Assembly: GCA_016342495.1 (NCBI GenBank)
Contig: JAEIOG010000035.1
Coordinates: 1-45,707 of the forward strand
Source of the DNA: Phycisphaerae bacterium
GTDB lineage: Bacteria; Planctomycetota; Phycisphaerae; Sedimentisphaerales; SM23-30
Reading direction: 5' to 3'
DNA length: 45,707 nucleotides
Of the stretch, positions 18,308 through 28,846 are shown piece by piece. Both the position numbers and the translations under genes were made by a program. The notes below the pieces were generated by a model, which did no database searches, had not been told where the DNA came from, and saw nothing but the letters and a program-made list of their open reading frames with translations. Position 1 is the stretch's first letter; each line of letters begins with the position of its first letter.

Positions 18308-19287
18308 TATTATTCTCCAATAATTATAATTCATATTTGAAGCAGTAAGAATAGCTTCATTAACAGGATTTTGATTATTGGTGAATTTTGTAGCGGTGTC
18401 AAGGGTGATTGCATGATATTATGGAAAAATATGTATAATTATTATGCAAAATCCAAATGTGAATAAAAACAGCATTATAAATCGAAAAATTAATAATAGT
18501 GTAGAGATGGGCCGGATTAACCCGAATCGATTGGGCAACTATTTAAGTGCCAACATTGGGTTTGAATTTCTTGCTGAGTGGCAAAGAAGTCATGAGAATT
18601 GTAAACTTGTGGTACTTTAGATTGTGAGTGAGATTTTTTAGTGGCAGGGTAAAAATATAAGAATAGCACACGGATTTTGACGGATCTGGCGGATTTTCGC
18701 GGATTTGATTGGGCAATAGCCAACGATTGTTTTAATGGATTTGTGGATTTTTTAGCTGGCAAGGCCTGTTTTGATGCAATTGGTTTTTAATTGTTTGTTT
18801 TGAAATTGTCAATTTGTGATTGATTATCACTGATCAAACCAGATTTTTTTTATGGCTATTGTTGGTTACAAGCCCGGAAGACCAATTTTAAGCACGAGTC
18901 ATTTGCTAAGTTGATATTGGATATGGCTTTAGGTTTGCCACCAAATAAACTCGCTCACCTTTAGATTTTAGTGTGGATTTTAGGCTTGATTTCAATTATA
19001 ATAAAGGGGTAAAGCTAGCGAATATTAAAGACGATACAAGATTATGAGCCTTATTTTATTTTGTATTTAAGGATATTCAAAACAGGAGGGATGCATAAAG
19101 GCTTATTTAACAAGACATTATGCCAATAGTTGTATAAATACAAACCCACTCCAAAACCCGGTGGTAGCACCGCTGATTAAGAATTATCCGCTAAAATTAC
19201 CAGTTTTACAAAAACGTAATCCCCTGCGTTTAAATAATTTTGACTGAATATCCGGCAATAGACAGCCCCAGATTATAAGGTTAGGCA
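18308..19287. other. 980-base AT-rich intergenic region
   Basis: No convincing gene was found on either strand between the divergent GH105 and CotH/LTD genes. A cluster of four imperfect direct repeats of about 10 bases, each a variant of CGGATTTT(G/C)G, lies at 18671-18707. Open frames here are short and lack ribosome binding sites. The region presumably carries both promoters and possibly operator sites for the two carbohydrate genes, but no clear sigma-70 consensus pair was seen. Confidence 0.6.
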
Positions 19288-22200
19288 ATGAAATCTATAC
19301 TAAATCGAATTATTTTGACAGCAGCAATGGCTTTGACCCTAACGGTGCAATCAGCACTGGCGGCCTGCCCGGACGGGGATATTAATAAGGATTGCAAAGT
19401 AGACATTCAGGATTTGGCGATATTATCGCAAGAATGGATGCAAGGTGCTTCAAGCCCAGCTGACATAGCCAAAGACGCTGAAGGTAAAGTCAATATTGCC
19501 GACTTTTCCATGCTGGCCAACAATTGGAGCAAGGTTGGCTCTGCCGATATAATTATCAACGAAATCCATTATGATCCATCACCTGAAACTGATCTGACTG
19601 AATTTATTGAACTTTATAATCCTATGAATTTTGAAGTAGACTTATCGGACTGGTATTTTGATGATGGGATCACCTATATTTTTCCAGCTGGTACAAAAAT
19701 AGCATCAGGTCAGTATCTAATAGTTTCTCAAAGCCCTGTGGCTATGTCGAACAAATTCGGTGTTTCGGCTTTAGGCCCTTATGCTGGTAGACTGTCAGGT
19801 GATGGTGAAAAAATTGTATTAAAAAACAATCTGGGCCAAACCGTCGATGAAGTTGACTATGGAACCAGTTTCCCCTGGCCAATAGCCAGCGATGGCGATG
19901 GGTGTTCCATGGAGTTAATGAATCCTTCATTAGACAATGATCTGGGTTCCAGCTGGCGTGCTTCAGGCTATGGCATTGAAGTTGAAGAACAAATTACTCT
20001 GATCAATGCAGAAGAACAATGGTATTATCGCAAAGGAGAATCAGAGCCGCCAGCCAATTGGAATCAGGTCGGTTATATACCTGATCTGCTGTGGTCTCAG
20101 GGTCAGGGTGGATTTGGCTACGATTATAGTTTTAACAATACGATTCTCAGCGATATGGAAGATAATTATGTTACCATTTATCTACGTAAAGAATTTGATA
20201 TATCTGCCCAAGCGGCAAATAATGACAAACTCGAACTTATGGTTCGAGTTGATGATGGATGTATTATCTGGATTAATGGTACCGAAGTGGCCCGCCCTCA
20301 TGTAGGTGATGGTCCAAAAGATTATGATTCAACCGGCATCAATCATGAAGCTGAAATTGAAACTATTACATTAGAAAACGCTGGTTCTTATCTAGTAGCA
20401 GGAACAAATACAATTGCTGTACATGTACTTAATACCAGAATTGGTTCCAGTGATTTAACTTTTGACATGACACTAAAGACCTTGCCAGACAGTTTGCATA
20501 ATCAATTCAGTCCAACACCAAAAGCAAAAAACAAATCGTTTAAGGATAATGCTCCGCCAAATATTCGCCAGGTGAAACATTCGCCAAAGGTGCCAACAAC
20601 ATCAGAGGAAACTACTATTACCGCCAAAGTGACAGACCCCGATGGAGTGGCCTCTGTAATGCTTAGCTATCAACTGGTTATGCCAGGATCTTATATACCA
20701 TCACATCTACCTTTATCCATAAGCGTATTGAATTCCAGCCCCAGTACACCGTTCACTGATAATGCCGCTTATGAAAATCCTGCAAACTGGACTACAGTGG
20801 AAATGGACTTGACCGAAGAGGACATCTACAGTGCAGTAATACCGGTTCAAACTTCAAACCGAACACTTGTCCGCTATCGAATTAGTGTTACTGACAATGA
20901 AAACAATACAGTTAGAGCACCTTTTACCGATGACCCATCGCTCAATTTTGCATATTATGTTTATGATGGTGTTCCGGCATATACAGCATCATACAAATCG
21001 GTTAGTCCTGGCGGTGCCGGATATGTATATCCAAAAGAAGTTATGACTTCATTGCCGGTGTATTCTCTCATTACCAGAGCTACGGATATGACAACATGCG
21101 TGGCGTATAATTCTTCCGACCGCGTTTCAGGAACTGAAGCAATGGCTAAATTTAATTGGCCTGCTACCATGATATATGATGGAGTAGTTTATGACCACAT
21201 TCATTATCGCCTGCGACAAAGAACCCAGCGTTATGGCGGGGCTGGCAAGCGACCTTTTAGATTCCGATTCAACAAAGGCAACTATCTACAGGCCCATGAC
21301 AGATACGGTAATGAATTTCCGGAAAAATGGCGTTCGCTCAATTTTGGTAAGATGTGCGATACCGCCCTGGGAAATGGTAACTTTGGTTTAACTGAAACCA
21401 TGAACAATGACTTATGTGAATTAGTTGGAGTACCGGCGGCACAAATGTTTGCTGTGCACTTTAGAGTTGTTGATGGTGTAGAAGAAGCTCCCAATACGTC
21501 ATTTGGCCAATATTATGGTGATTTCTGGGGCATGTTCCTGGGCACCGAAGATTATGATTCAAGATTTATAAAAAGTCGTGGGCTTGAAGACGGCAATATG
21601 TATAAATTGAAATATGGTACAAAAGATGGAAATGAAATAAAAAGGAATCAAGGTTTATATTCGACAACTGGTGATGAAGATTTTCAAAATATCAGGAACA
21701 ATCTAGACCCAGACAAATCGGGCGATTGGCTCAATACCTATGTCGATTATGATCACTGGTATCGTTATAATACCATTTGTGAATTTGTCAGACATCGTGA
21801 TTATGCCCCAACAGATAACTGGTTAAAAAACCGGGTGTGGTTCTTTACTATCCCTGATGCTGAGCATCCCTATGGGCAAATGAGAACTTTCATACATGAT
21901 TCAGATGCATCCTGGGGGCCAACCTGGGCGTCTGATGAAAGCGCTAAAGGCGACTATCCAGAAGAAGCAATTTATGCGGATCATCCTGGCAATCCTGGCG
22001 GATATTTTTATTATGATGGCGTTTATCCGCCGAAACCGGATTTTAAGCAGGAACATCGCAATACCATGCGGCATTTAGGCGATATTGTCTTCCAGCCGGA
22101 AATTATCAATACCATGATCGATGATTTAGCTGAAATCATCTCTGAATTCAGCCGGGCTGACCGCGACCGCTGGAAAGATGGGCCAGCAACCACGGGTAAT

Positions 22201-24186
22201 CAGGACTGGGGGACTATGGAAAACCGAGTTTATTTAATGAAACAATTTGCTTTCACTGGTGGTGTTTACTCTACTCAGACTGGTGGCCATGCTGCTTATA
22301 TCAGGGATTTTGCTGACTCCGAAGGTGATGCAGATTCAATACCGGATACTCCCATACTAAGCTATATTGGAACTGAAGGTTATCCAACTAATGATTTACG
22401 GTTCAGCTGTTCAGAATTTTCTGACCCGCAGGGCAATGACACTTTTGCGGCAATGCAATGGCGAATTGCTGAAGCCAGCCATACGTCTAATCCAATTTAT
22501 GAAGGAGTAAGGCCCCGGATTTATGGATATGTGCCGGCATGGCAATCTGAGGAACTTACTACTTTCCAACAAACGCTGACATTCCCTGCTTCAAAAATTA
22601 AAGCCGGGCATACCTATCGTGTTCGTGTTAAATTCAAAGATAATACTGGCAAATGGGGCCATTGGTCTGAACACATTCAAATTATCGCTGGTGAACCTAT
22701 TGCTATTGGCAATATGGCATCACTACGCATTACTGAATTAATGTATGACCCCGCCGAAGGCACTGATTATGAATTTGTTGAATTAAAAAATACAGGTGAT
22801 GAGGATCTGGATATTTCCACTGTATCATTCACCGAAGGTATTACCTTTGATTTTGCTGGTTCAGATATCACTACCCTACAACCAGGAGAATTTGTACTTA
22901 TCGTAAAAGACCGAGTTGCTTTTTTAAGTAAATATCCTGCAATATCTTCAATAATCGCAGGTGAATATGATGGTAAACTCAGTAATTCTGGCGAAGAAAT
23001 CAAACTGGAAGATTACTGGAATGGGACAATCGTTTCCTTTACTTATGCCGATAGCCGTCTGTGGCCTTTAGCTGCTGATGGCAATGGGCATTCTCTTGTG
23101 CCGCTGGTTTCGGCTATACCGGGTGAACCTGATGGCACACTCCAATGGCCATTCAATTGGCAAGCTTCAACATATATCAATGGCTCACCCGGGGCAGATG
23201 ACCCTATCGCTGCTGAAAATCTTATGATAAACGAGATCGCTGCCCATACCGATTTTGATAATCCGCCTTATGATTCCAATGACTGGTTCGAGCTTTATAA
23301 TGCATCTGAGCAATCGATTAATATTGCCGCGGATACCTGGTATGTTTCTGATAACCCAGATAACCTAAAGAAATGGACATTACCTGCAACTACAATTGCC
23401 AGCGGTGATTATATTTCTTATGATGAGATAAATGATTTTCATAATCCGATAACTTCTGGTTTTGGCTTAAATAAAGCAGGTGAACAATTACTGCTTAGTT
23501 ATCTGCCAACGGGACAACCGGGGCGGATCGTCGATGTTATCAGATTCAAAGGTCAGGCCAATGGTTTAACCTATGGCAGGTATCCATCCGGGGCGCCATA
23601 TTTATTTACTTTGAGTCCTTCCCGTGATACCCAGACTACCGAGATACCAGCCCATTTGACTATTTCCGAAGTGATGTATCATCCGGTTGATGGCAAAGAT
23701 GAATATATCGAAATCTACAATAATACTGGTTCGGCGGTGATGGTTCAGAATGAATCTGGCACTTTCAGGCTGGATGGTGCAGTACAATTCAGTTTTGCCC
23801 CTGGCACTGCATTAACTAATGGCCAAAGGATTATCATTGTACCATTTGACCCGATAGCTGAACCTGCTAGTCTGGCGGCATTTGAACTGGCTTATGGGGT
23901 TTCAAATTTAACCGCTGGCACTGACATTGTTGGGCCATGGATTGGCTCGCTGTCTAATCGGTCTGAAAGAATTTCCATTGAAATGCCTCAGGCCTCTGAT
24001 AACCCGGATTTGCCTGCTGATATATCCTGGATAATTGTCGATGAAATGCTCTATGCCGACACCGAACCATGGCCTATCGAAGCAGATGGTCAGGATTATT
24101 CTCTAACGCGGGAATCTGCCTATCCAGGTAATTCAAGCTATGCTCCGGAAACCTGGAAAGCAGCGATACCAACGCCAGGATTATAA
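19288..24186 (+). CDS. Giant secreted dockerin-like/LTD/CotH protein
   Basis: This 1632-residue protein has a signal peptide cleaved near AALA/QSALAA (residues 1-26). Next comes a dockerin-like pair of calcium loops: DGDINKDCKVDIQDLAIL at 29-46 and AEGKVNIADFSML at 64-76. Then follow a lamin-tail domain (LTD, about 85-215), a carbohydrate-binding-like jelly roll (235-395), an Ig-like segment (about 425-555), and a CotH-kinase-like region (about 600-900; HYRLRQRTQRYGGAGKRPFR and HDSDASWGP). A fibronectin-III-like segment (1025-1140) and three more LTDs (about 1145-1275, 1309-1430, 1454-1620) complete it. Each LTD starts with a variant of INEIxYxP followed by D-x-x-E-x-x-E-L-x-N. No C-terminal sorting signal or anchor was seen. 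CotH kinases phosphorylate proteins in Bacillus spores; activity here is untested. AAGG lies before the ATG. A strong terminator follows. Confidence 0.85.
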   Translation: MKSILNRIILTAAMALTLTVQSALAACPDGDINKDCKVDIQDLAILSQEWMQGASSPADIAKDAEGKVNIADFSMLANNWSKVGSADIIINEIHYDPSPETDLTEFIELYNPMNFEVDLSDWYFDDGITYIFPAGTKIASGQYLIVSQSPVAMSNKFGVSALGPYAGRLSGDGEKIVLKNNLGQTVDEVDYGTSFPWPIASDGDGCSMELMNPSLDNDLGSSWRASGYGIEVEEQITLINAEEQWYYRKGESEPPANWNQVGYIPDLLWSQGQGGFGYDYSFNNTILSDMEDNYVTIYLRKEFDISAQAANNDKLELMVRVDDGCIIWINGTEVARPHVGDGPKDYDSTGINHEAEIETITLENAGSYLVAGTNTIAVHVLNTRIGSSDLTFDMTLKTLPDSLHNQFSPTPKAKNKSFKDNAPPNIRQVKHSPKVPTTSEETTITAKVTDPDGVASVMLSYQLVMPGSYIPSHLPLSISVLNSSPSTPFTDNAAYENPANWTTVEMDLTEEDIYSAVIPVQTSNRTLVRYRISVTDNENNTVRAPFTDDPSLNFAYYVYDGVPAYTASYKSVSPGGAGYVYPKEVMTSLPVYSLITRATDMTTCVAYNSSDRVSGTEAMAKFNWPATMIYDGVVYDHIHYRLRQRTQRYGGAGKRPFRFRFNKGNYLQAHDRYGNEFPEKWRSLNFGKMCDTALGNGNFGLTETMNNDLCELVGVPAAQMFAVHFRVVDGVEEAPNTSFGQYYGDFWGMFLGTEDYDSRFIKSRGLEDGNMYKLKYGTKDGNEIKRNQGLYSTTGDEDFQNIRNNLDPDKSGDWLNTYVDYDHWYRYNTICEFVRHRDYAPTDNWLKNRVWFFTIPDAEHPYGQMRTFIHDSDASWGPTWASDESAKGDYPEEAIYADHPGNPGGYFYYDGVYPPKPDFKQEHRNTMRHLGDIVFQPEIINTMIDDLAEIISEFSRADRDRWKDGPATTGNQDWGTMENRVYLMKQFAFTGGVYSTQTGGHAAYIRDFADSEGDADSIPDTPILSYIGTEGYPTNDLRFSCSEFSDPQGNDTFAAMQWRIAEASHTSNPIYEGVRPRIYGYVPAWQSEELTTFQQTLTFPASKIKAGHTYRVRVKFKDNTGKWGHWSEHIQIIAGEPIAIGNMASLRITELMYDPAEGTDYEFVELKNTGDEDLDISTVSFTEGITFDFAGSDITTLQPGEFVLIVKDRVAFLSKYPAISSIIAGEYDGKLSNSGEEIKLEDYWNGTIVSFTYADSRLWPLAADGNGHSLVPLVSAIPGEPDGTLQWPFNWQASTYINGSPGADDPIAAENLMINEIAAHTDFDNPPYDSNDWFELYNASEQSINIAADTWYVSDNPDNLKKWTLPATTIASGDYISYDEINDFHNPITSGFGLNKAGEQLLLSYLPTGQPGRIVDVIRFKGQANGLTYGRYPSGAPYLFTLSPSRDTQTTEIPAHLTISEVMYHPVDGKDEYIEIYNNTGSAVMVQNESGTFRLDGAVQFSFAPGTALTNGQRIIIVPFDPIAEPASLAAFELAYGVSNLTAGTDIVGPWIGSLSNRSERISIEMPQASDNPDLPADISWIIVDEMLYADTEPWPIEADGQDYSLTRESAYPGNSSYAPETWKAAIPTPGL

Positions 24187-24212
24187 CAGCACTTACTTCT
24201 CATAGATATATC

Positions 24213-24255
24213 ATAAAACATTACACTTGACATAACAACAAGTGTAATGTTTTAT
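24213..24255. terminator. Bidirectional intrinsic terminator
   Basis: A perfect 17-bp inverted repeat, core AAAACATTACACTTG and CAAGTGTAATGTTTT, encloses a 9-base loop. It lies between two convergent genes (CotH/LTD protein and GH2). The A-rich and T-rich ends give T-runs in both directions, so it probably ends both transcripts. Confidence 0.9.
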
Positions 24256-24283
24256 TGGATAAATCAATAATGTAAAATGTACT

Positions 24284-27214
24284 TCATTTTTTAAATCTAC
24301 GAATATTTGAACCAGTCGATATCTCCAGAATATCTGCCTTCTGAGAAATCAATGTCAATTTAGACACCTGCCCTGAATTAATCCAGCGCAACTGCCCTGC
24401 TCCGGCAAAATCGGGATTCTCAAAAGTATCATTGGGGAAATCATACCACCAGTATGCCACCGGCGATTGTTTGTTGGAATTAACTCGATATAATAAGCCA
24501 TCTTTTTTGAAGATAAAAATCTGGGCATTCTCTTGCCACTTGCCAAGAATTTCAGTATCAAATGGTCCATTAAATTTATCCGGTTTATTGGCAGTTTCCC
24601 ATCTTGGATCAGTTATATACGGCTCCGGTCCTTTTTTAAATTCGGCCTGCAAATTAAGCCATGAATCGCCATCCTTAACAACCAGCACCTTAACAACGGT
24701 TGACTTATCTATTGCAAAAGGTTTTGTGTAAATCATTGATGACATATCAGGTTCTGAACCATCTATTGTGTAATATATCATCATTTTGCAATTTTTTTTC
24801 TGGCCCCGGAGCATCGCCCTTTCCACATCAACAGCAACTAGAGTTTTATCCTGGAATAGTTCATCGCCCAGTATCGCTGCCACAGTAATTTCAATCGGTC
24901 CAGTCTGGCCATTGCTTTGGAAATAACCCCGAGCCATTCCATAGAAAAGTTTGCGCCAATGCTCTCCATTATTGGTACCATCCATAGGATCGCCATTTTC
25001 AAAACCTAAAAGCTTTACCGGCCCATCAATGCGACAATCAACCCGACTATTGCACCATGGCACCATTATACCTTCAGAATCAATAGCACTGAGAGTTATT
25101 AGACTAACATCTCTTCTGTTGGCATTAAGGTTATTATTTGACACTTCAACCTTTATATCAACTGGCTGGTCAGCAGTTTTGACAATTGTACTGGCTTTTA
25201 GAATTCCTTTAATATAAGCATTTGCTCTAAGAATTCCTGCCTGCCAGGGAACATGCCAGACAAAATCCAATAATTCACCGGGTTTCTGTTTTCCAAGGCT
25301 TTTGTCATTTAGAAATAACTCAACTTCATCGCAATTAGAATAAGCTACGACAGGAATTTCTGTTCCCACTTTAAGGTGAGGATGTGTCCAGTGGGGCAAT
25401 AGATGAACCATCGGTTCTTTAGTCCACTGGCTTTGATAGAAGTAATAATGATCCTTGGGAAAACCCGCCAGATCAATCACACCAGAATTATAAATACGTT
25501 TGGGGAACTCGGCACCCATAAAATGAGCTTCGCCAAAACAATCAAAACCTGTCCAGCGAAATTCGCCGCTTATCCACGGTAAGTCACGAGTACGCTTCCA
25601 ACTGGTTCTGGCATTAATACGCACTCCAGCATTATCATAAGAAGATTTATACCGTGGATGTCCATCAAAGAAAATCTGCTCATCGGCATAAGGTTCATAA
25701 TCATGACGTTTGCCGCCTTTGTCACGCCACCAGTTTCTAACCCGATAAAATCCGCGAGTTTGAATAGTATGCGGAACTTCAGTAAGCACAACAGGCTGAT
25801 CAGGATTATCTTTGTGGAATTTTTCCAGCACACCCGGCATGCCGCCGGGGCCATTAAAACCGGATACATCTACTCCATAAAAAACTGTACCGCCGGTTGA
25901 CGGGCGAGTTGTATCATACTTTCTAATCTCGCCAGTTATATCATTTGTATCTTTATGACCAGTTTCATTCCCAATACTATAGATCACAATACAGGGATGA
26001 TTTCTGTCACGTCTAACCCAATCTTTGACATCCTGTTTCCACCATTGGTCAAAGAAACGTCCGCCATAATCATTGGCGCCCTTGCGATGCCATCCATCAA
26101 AAATCTCATCCATCACCAAAATACCCAATTGGTCACAAATTTTATAAAACGCTGGAGTAAAAGGATTGTGGGCTGTTCTTATAGCATTGCAGCCCATACT
26201 CTTGAGCTGCTTAAGTCTCCATTCTATCAGCGCATCAGGGACAGCAAGACCAACAGGCATGAGTTCCAGATGTTCGCATACCCCCTTGAGCTTGATATTT
26301 TTGTCATTAAGCCAGAATCCAGTATCGGCATCAAAGCGGATAGTTCTGATTCCCACCGATGTCTGGACCTTATCGATTTGGACATCATCTTCTTTTACAA
26401 TGGTTTCTAGACTATAAAGATATGGGCTTTGGGTCGACCATAATACCGGATGCTCAACATGAAGTTCCTGTTGAGCAATTCCAGTTTGACCGGGTTTAAT
26501 AACTATTTTCTCAGGATTAGATTGAGCGATTACCTCATCAGCAATATTGCGTAGTTTCTGACAAATATTAATCGAAACAGGAATGTCCTGATTATTTAAT
26601 ACTTCGGTATCAATTGCCAGCAAAGCTTCAGAGCTATCAGCCCTGATCGTTCTGGCAAATATTCCACCATTGGGAACAATATGCGTTTTGGGCATAATCA
26701 GCAATTCAACATGGCCATAAATCCCACTGCCATGATAGAACCTTGATGTTGGCACAGGAGTATTATCAACCCGAACAGCTATGACATTGACACCAGCTTT
26801 CAAATATTCAGTTAAATCACAGGAGAAACTCATAAAGCCATAAGGCCTGCCACCAATAGCATTGCCATTAATAAAAACCTGGGAATTCATAAAAACACCA
26901 TCAAAGCAAAGCAGAATTTTGCCTTTTAGCCATTGTTCGGGAACATCAATGGTCTTGCGATACCACCCAATCCCTCCTGCAAGCCATCCGTTCTGAGGGG
27001 TATTCTCTGGTGAATATCCATTTTCAACACTCCAATCATGTGGCAAATCAAGTATACGCCAGTCAGAGTCATCAAAATCCAGCTTACTGGCAGATGAGAT
27101 ATCCTTGCAGATAAATTTCCAGTCAAAATCTATATTATGAGCTTGTCGCTCCAAACCTGCGTTAACAGTTGATACAAAAAACAATATCAAATATAAATAT
27201 CCCATTCTAAACAT
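24284..27214 (-). CDS. Exported GH2 beta-galactosidase-type enzyme
   Basis: The 976-residue protein starts with a signal peptide (residues 1-19, cleaved after VNA). The GH2 sugar-binding domain follows (20-175, including PHDWSVENGY and GGIGWYRKTIDVP), then the Ig-like domain (about 180-295) and the TIM barrel (about 300-600). The acid/base is E417 in YSIGNETGH and the nucleophile is E479 in VVLTEVPH. A DUF4982-type domain comes next, and residues about 795-865 look like a chitobiase C-terminal domain (YYTIDGSEPDMSSMIYTKPF). The last 100 residues are unassigned. The family releases terminal beta-galactose or related sugars; the exact linkage cannot be predicted. AAGGA lies nine bases before the ATG. 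It is convergent with the CotH/LTD gene and probably acts in the periplasm or outside the cell. Confidence 0.92.
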   Translation of the reverse strand: MFRMGYLYLILFFVSTVNAGLERQAHNIDFDWKFICKDISSASKLDFDDSDWRILDLPHDWSVENGYSPENTPQNGWLAGGIGWYRKTIDVPEQWLKGKILLCFDGVFMNSQVFINGNAIGGRPYGFMSFSCDLTEYLKAGVNVIAVRVDNTPVPTSRFYHGSGIYGHVELLIMPKTHIVPNGGIFARTIRADSSEALLAIDTEVLNNQDIPVSINICQKLRNIADEVIAQSNPEKIVIKPGQTGIAQQELHVEHPVLWSTQSPYLYSLETIVKEDDVQIDKVQTSVGIRTIRFDADTGFWLNDKNIKLKGVCEHLELMPVGLAVPDALIEWRLKQLKSMGCNAIRTAHNPFTPAFYKICDQLGILVMDEIFDGWHRKGANDYGGRFFDQWWKQDVKDWVRRDRNHPCIVIYSIGNETGHKDTNDITGEIRKYDTTRPSTGGTVFYGVDVSGFNGPGGMPGVLEKFHKDNPDQPVVLTEVPHTIQTRGFYRVRNWWRDKGGKRHDYEPYADEQIFFDGHPRYKSSYDNAGVRINARTSWKRTRDLPWISGEFRWTGFDCFGEAHFMGAEFPKRIYNSGVIDLAGFPKDHYYFYQSQWTKEPMVHLLPHWTHPHLKVGTEIPVVAYSNCDEVELFLNDKSLGKQKPGELLDFVWHVPWQAGILRANAYIKGILKASTIVKTADQPVDIKVEVSNNNLNANRRDVSLITLSAIDSEGIMVPWCNSRVDCRIDGPVKLLGFENGDPMDGTNNGEHWRKLFYGMARGYFQSNGQTGPIEITVAAILGDELFQDKTLVAVDVERAMLRGQKKNCKMMIYYTIDGSEPDMSSMIYTKPFAIDKSTVVKVLVVKDGDSWLNLQAEFKKGPEPYITDPRWETANKPDKFNGPFDTEILGKWQENAQIFIFKKDGLLYRVNSNKQSPVAYWWYDFPNDTFENPDFAGAGQLRWINSGQVSKLTLISQKADILEISTGSNIRRFKK

Positions 27215-27347
27215 GTCTATAATTCCTTTTAAAACGCAGTATAATAATATGTAACAAATGTGTAATTCTCATAATTTCACTCTCAAAACAATAATAAGAG
27301 TTAAAACTCAGGTATTTAACTTTAGCAAATATTCAAACCCAAGTCTA

Positions 27348-27377
27348 TTGACTTTTGATTTCAATAATAAATATATA
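27348..27377 (+). promoter_or_regulatory. Candidate promoter for ilvA
   Basis: TTGACT (27348-27353) and TATATA (27372-27377) are separated by 18 bases. Transcription would start about 130 bases before ilvA. The 299-base gap between the divergent GH2 and ilvA genes holds no gene. An alternative pair closer to the gene (TTGCAA, 17 bases, TATGAC) is also possible. Confidence 0.4.
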
Positions 27378-27513
27378 TTTATCCTCATAGAAAGAACCCA
27401 TTGCTTTTACCTGAATATTTAAGTAATATAGACATTAATATCCAGATATTGCAACAGTAGTAAGTTCGAAATATGACACTGGACATCACCAAAAAATCAG
27501 ATAGTTAAATAAA

Positions 27514-28743
27514 ATGATAAATAAGCAGGATGTAGAAAAAGCATACAGTAAAATCCACGAATATATTGTCAATACACCAGTAAGACGTTCGCATGTATTA
27601 TCTGGTATGTGCAATTGCGATATGCTGTTAAAGATGGAAAATCTGCAAATGTCCGGGGCATTTAAGGAACGTGGTGCCCTGAATCGTTTACTGAAATTAA
27701 GCCCTGAAGAGAAAAAGTGCGGGGTAATTGCCGCCAGTGCTGGCAATCATGCTCAGGGGGTAGCTTACCATGCCAAGCGTATGGGTATTCGCGCCCGGAT
27801 TGTAATGCCTGAAGGAACGCCCCTGATAAAGGTGATGGGGGTTCAAAGCTGGGATGCCGATGTTATCCTCAAAGGTGAGACTTATGATGATGCCTATGAA
27901 TATTCCCTAGAACTGGAAAAAGAAGAAGGGGCGATATTCATTCATCCCTTTGCAGATATTCATGTAATAGCCGGCCAGGGAACCATCGGCATGGAAGTGC
28001 TGCAGGATAATTTATGCAAAGATATAGATGCCATCGTAGTGCCGGTGGGAGGCGGCGGGTTAATAGCCGGGATTGGAGCTTATGTCAAAAAAGTCAATCC
28101 AAAAATTAAGATTATAGGCGTGGAAGTCGAAGGTCTGGATTGTATGAGAGCATCGCTTGCTAAAGGTGAAATCCAGGATGTTGTCGGTAAAGGCACTATC
28201 GCCGATGGAATCGCAGTCAAACGAGTATCGCCATTGACTCTGGAAATGGCCCAACGTTATGTCGATGAAATTGTAACGGTAAATGATGATGAAATATGTA
28301 ATGCGATTCTGTTGCTTTTGGAAATCGAAAAAATCGTTGTCGAAGGTGCCGGCGCTGTTGCGATAGCTGCCCTGCTGAACAAAAAAATTCCCGCACTCGA
28401 AGGCAAAAAAGTGGTCTCAATTATTTCAGGTGGTAATATCGATGTTAATATTCTATCGCGTATTATCGACCGCGGTCTGGATTTTGGAGGACGTATCGCC
28501 CAGATGTCAACAATGCTCAAAGATAAACCCGGGGCATTAGAAGAAGTTATCGCAGTTTTCCATAAAGAAAATGCCAATATTCTGGAAGTTTATCAGCATC
28601 GCTATTGCGGCGGAGCTCCGGTAGGCGATGTCAAAGTATCATTCACTATCGAAACCAAAAACCGGCTGCATATCAAGGATATTCAGAGGCAACTGGAAAA
28701 ACATGGCTATGAAGTTACCCATACCCAGCATAAAAATGATTAG
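27514..28743 (+). CDS. ilvA: Threonine ammonia-lyase
   Basis: The enzyme deaminates L-threonine to 2-oxobutyrate with pyridoxal phosphate, the first step to isoleucine. The 409-residue protein has the PLP lysine K51 in MSGAFKERGALNRL, SAGNHAQGVAYHAKRMG, the phosphate-binding VPVGGGGLIAGIG loop, and a C-terminal ACT-like domain at about 330-405 (LKDKPGALEEVIAVFHKENA). This single-ACT form is shorter than E. coli IlvA, which has a larger double regulatory domain. It could serve biosynthesis or catabolism; no other ilv gene is near. No clear Shine-Dalgarno sequence precedes the ATG. Translation of the product ends 17 bases before a hairpin. Confidence 0.93.
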   Translation: MINKQDVEKAYSKIHEYIVNTPVRRSHVLSGMCNCDMLLKMENLQMSGAFKERGALNRLLKLSPEEKKCGVIAASAGNHAQGVAYHAKRMGIRARIVMPEGTPLIKVMGVQSWDADVILKGETYDDAYEYSLELEKEEGAIFIHPFADIHVIAGQGTIGMEVLQDNLCKDIDAIVVPVGGGGLIAGIGAYVKKVNPKIKIIGVEVEGLDCMRASLAKGEIQDVVGKGTIADGIAVKRVSPLTLEMAQRYVDEIVTVNDDEICNAILLLLEIEKIVVEGAGAVAIAALLNKKIPALEGKKVVSIISGGNIDVNILSRIIDRGLDFGGRIAQMSTMLKDKPGALEEVIAVFHKENANILEVYQHRYCGGAPVGDVKVSFTIETKNRLHIKDIQRQLEKHGYEVTHTQHKND

Positions 28744-28760
28744 CTGGGGCCAGCCAACCG

Positions 28761-28789
28761 GGTTTATCAGGCATATTTCATGATAAACC
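28761..28789 (+). terminator. Weak hairpin after ilvA
   Basis: GGTTTATCA pairs with TGATAAACC around an 11-base loop, 17 bases beyond the ilvA stop. There is no downstream T-run, so it is a doubtful terminator and could instead protect the 3' end. Confidence 0.4.
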
Positions 28790-28846
28790 TATTGCTCACA
28801 GGGCTTTATATGGATTAAACCCCTGCCCATACGCCGCATTATGGTA

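Noticed and set aside
18517-18762. 81-residue minus-strand frame in the GH105-CotH gap
   Set aside because: It covers the CGGATTTT direct repeats and has no ribosome binding site or motif.
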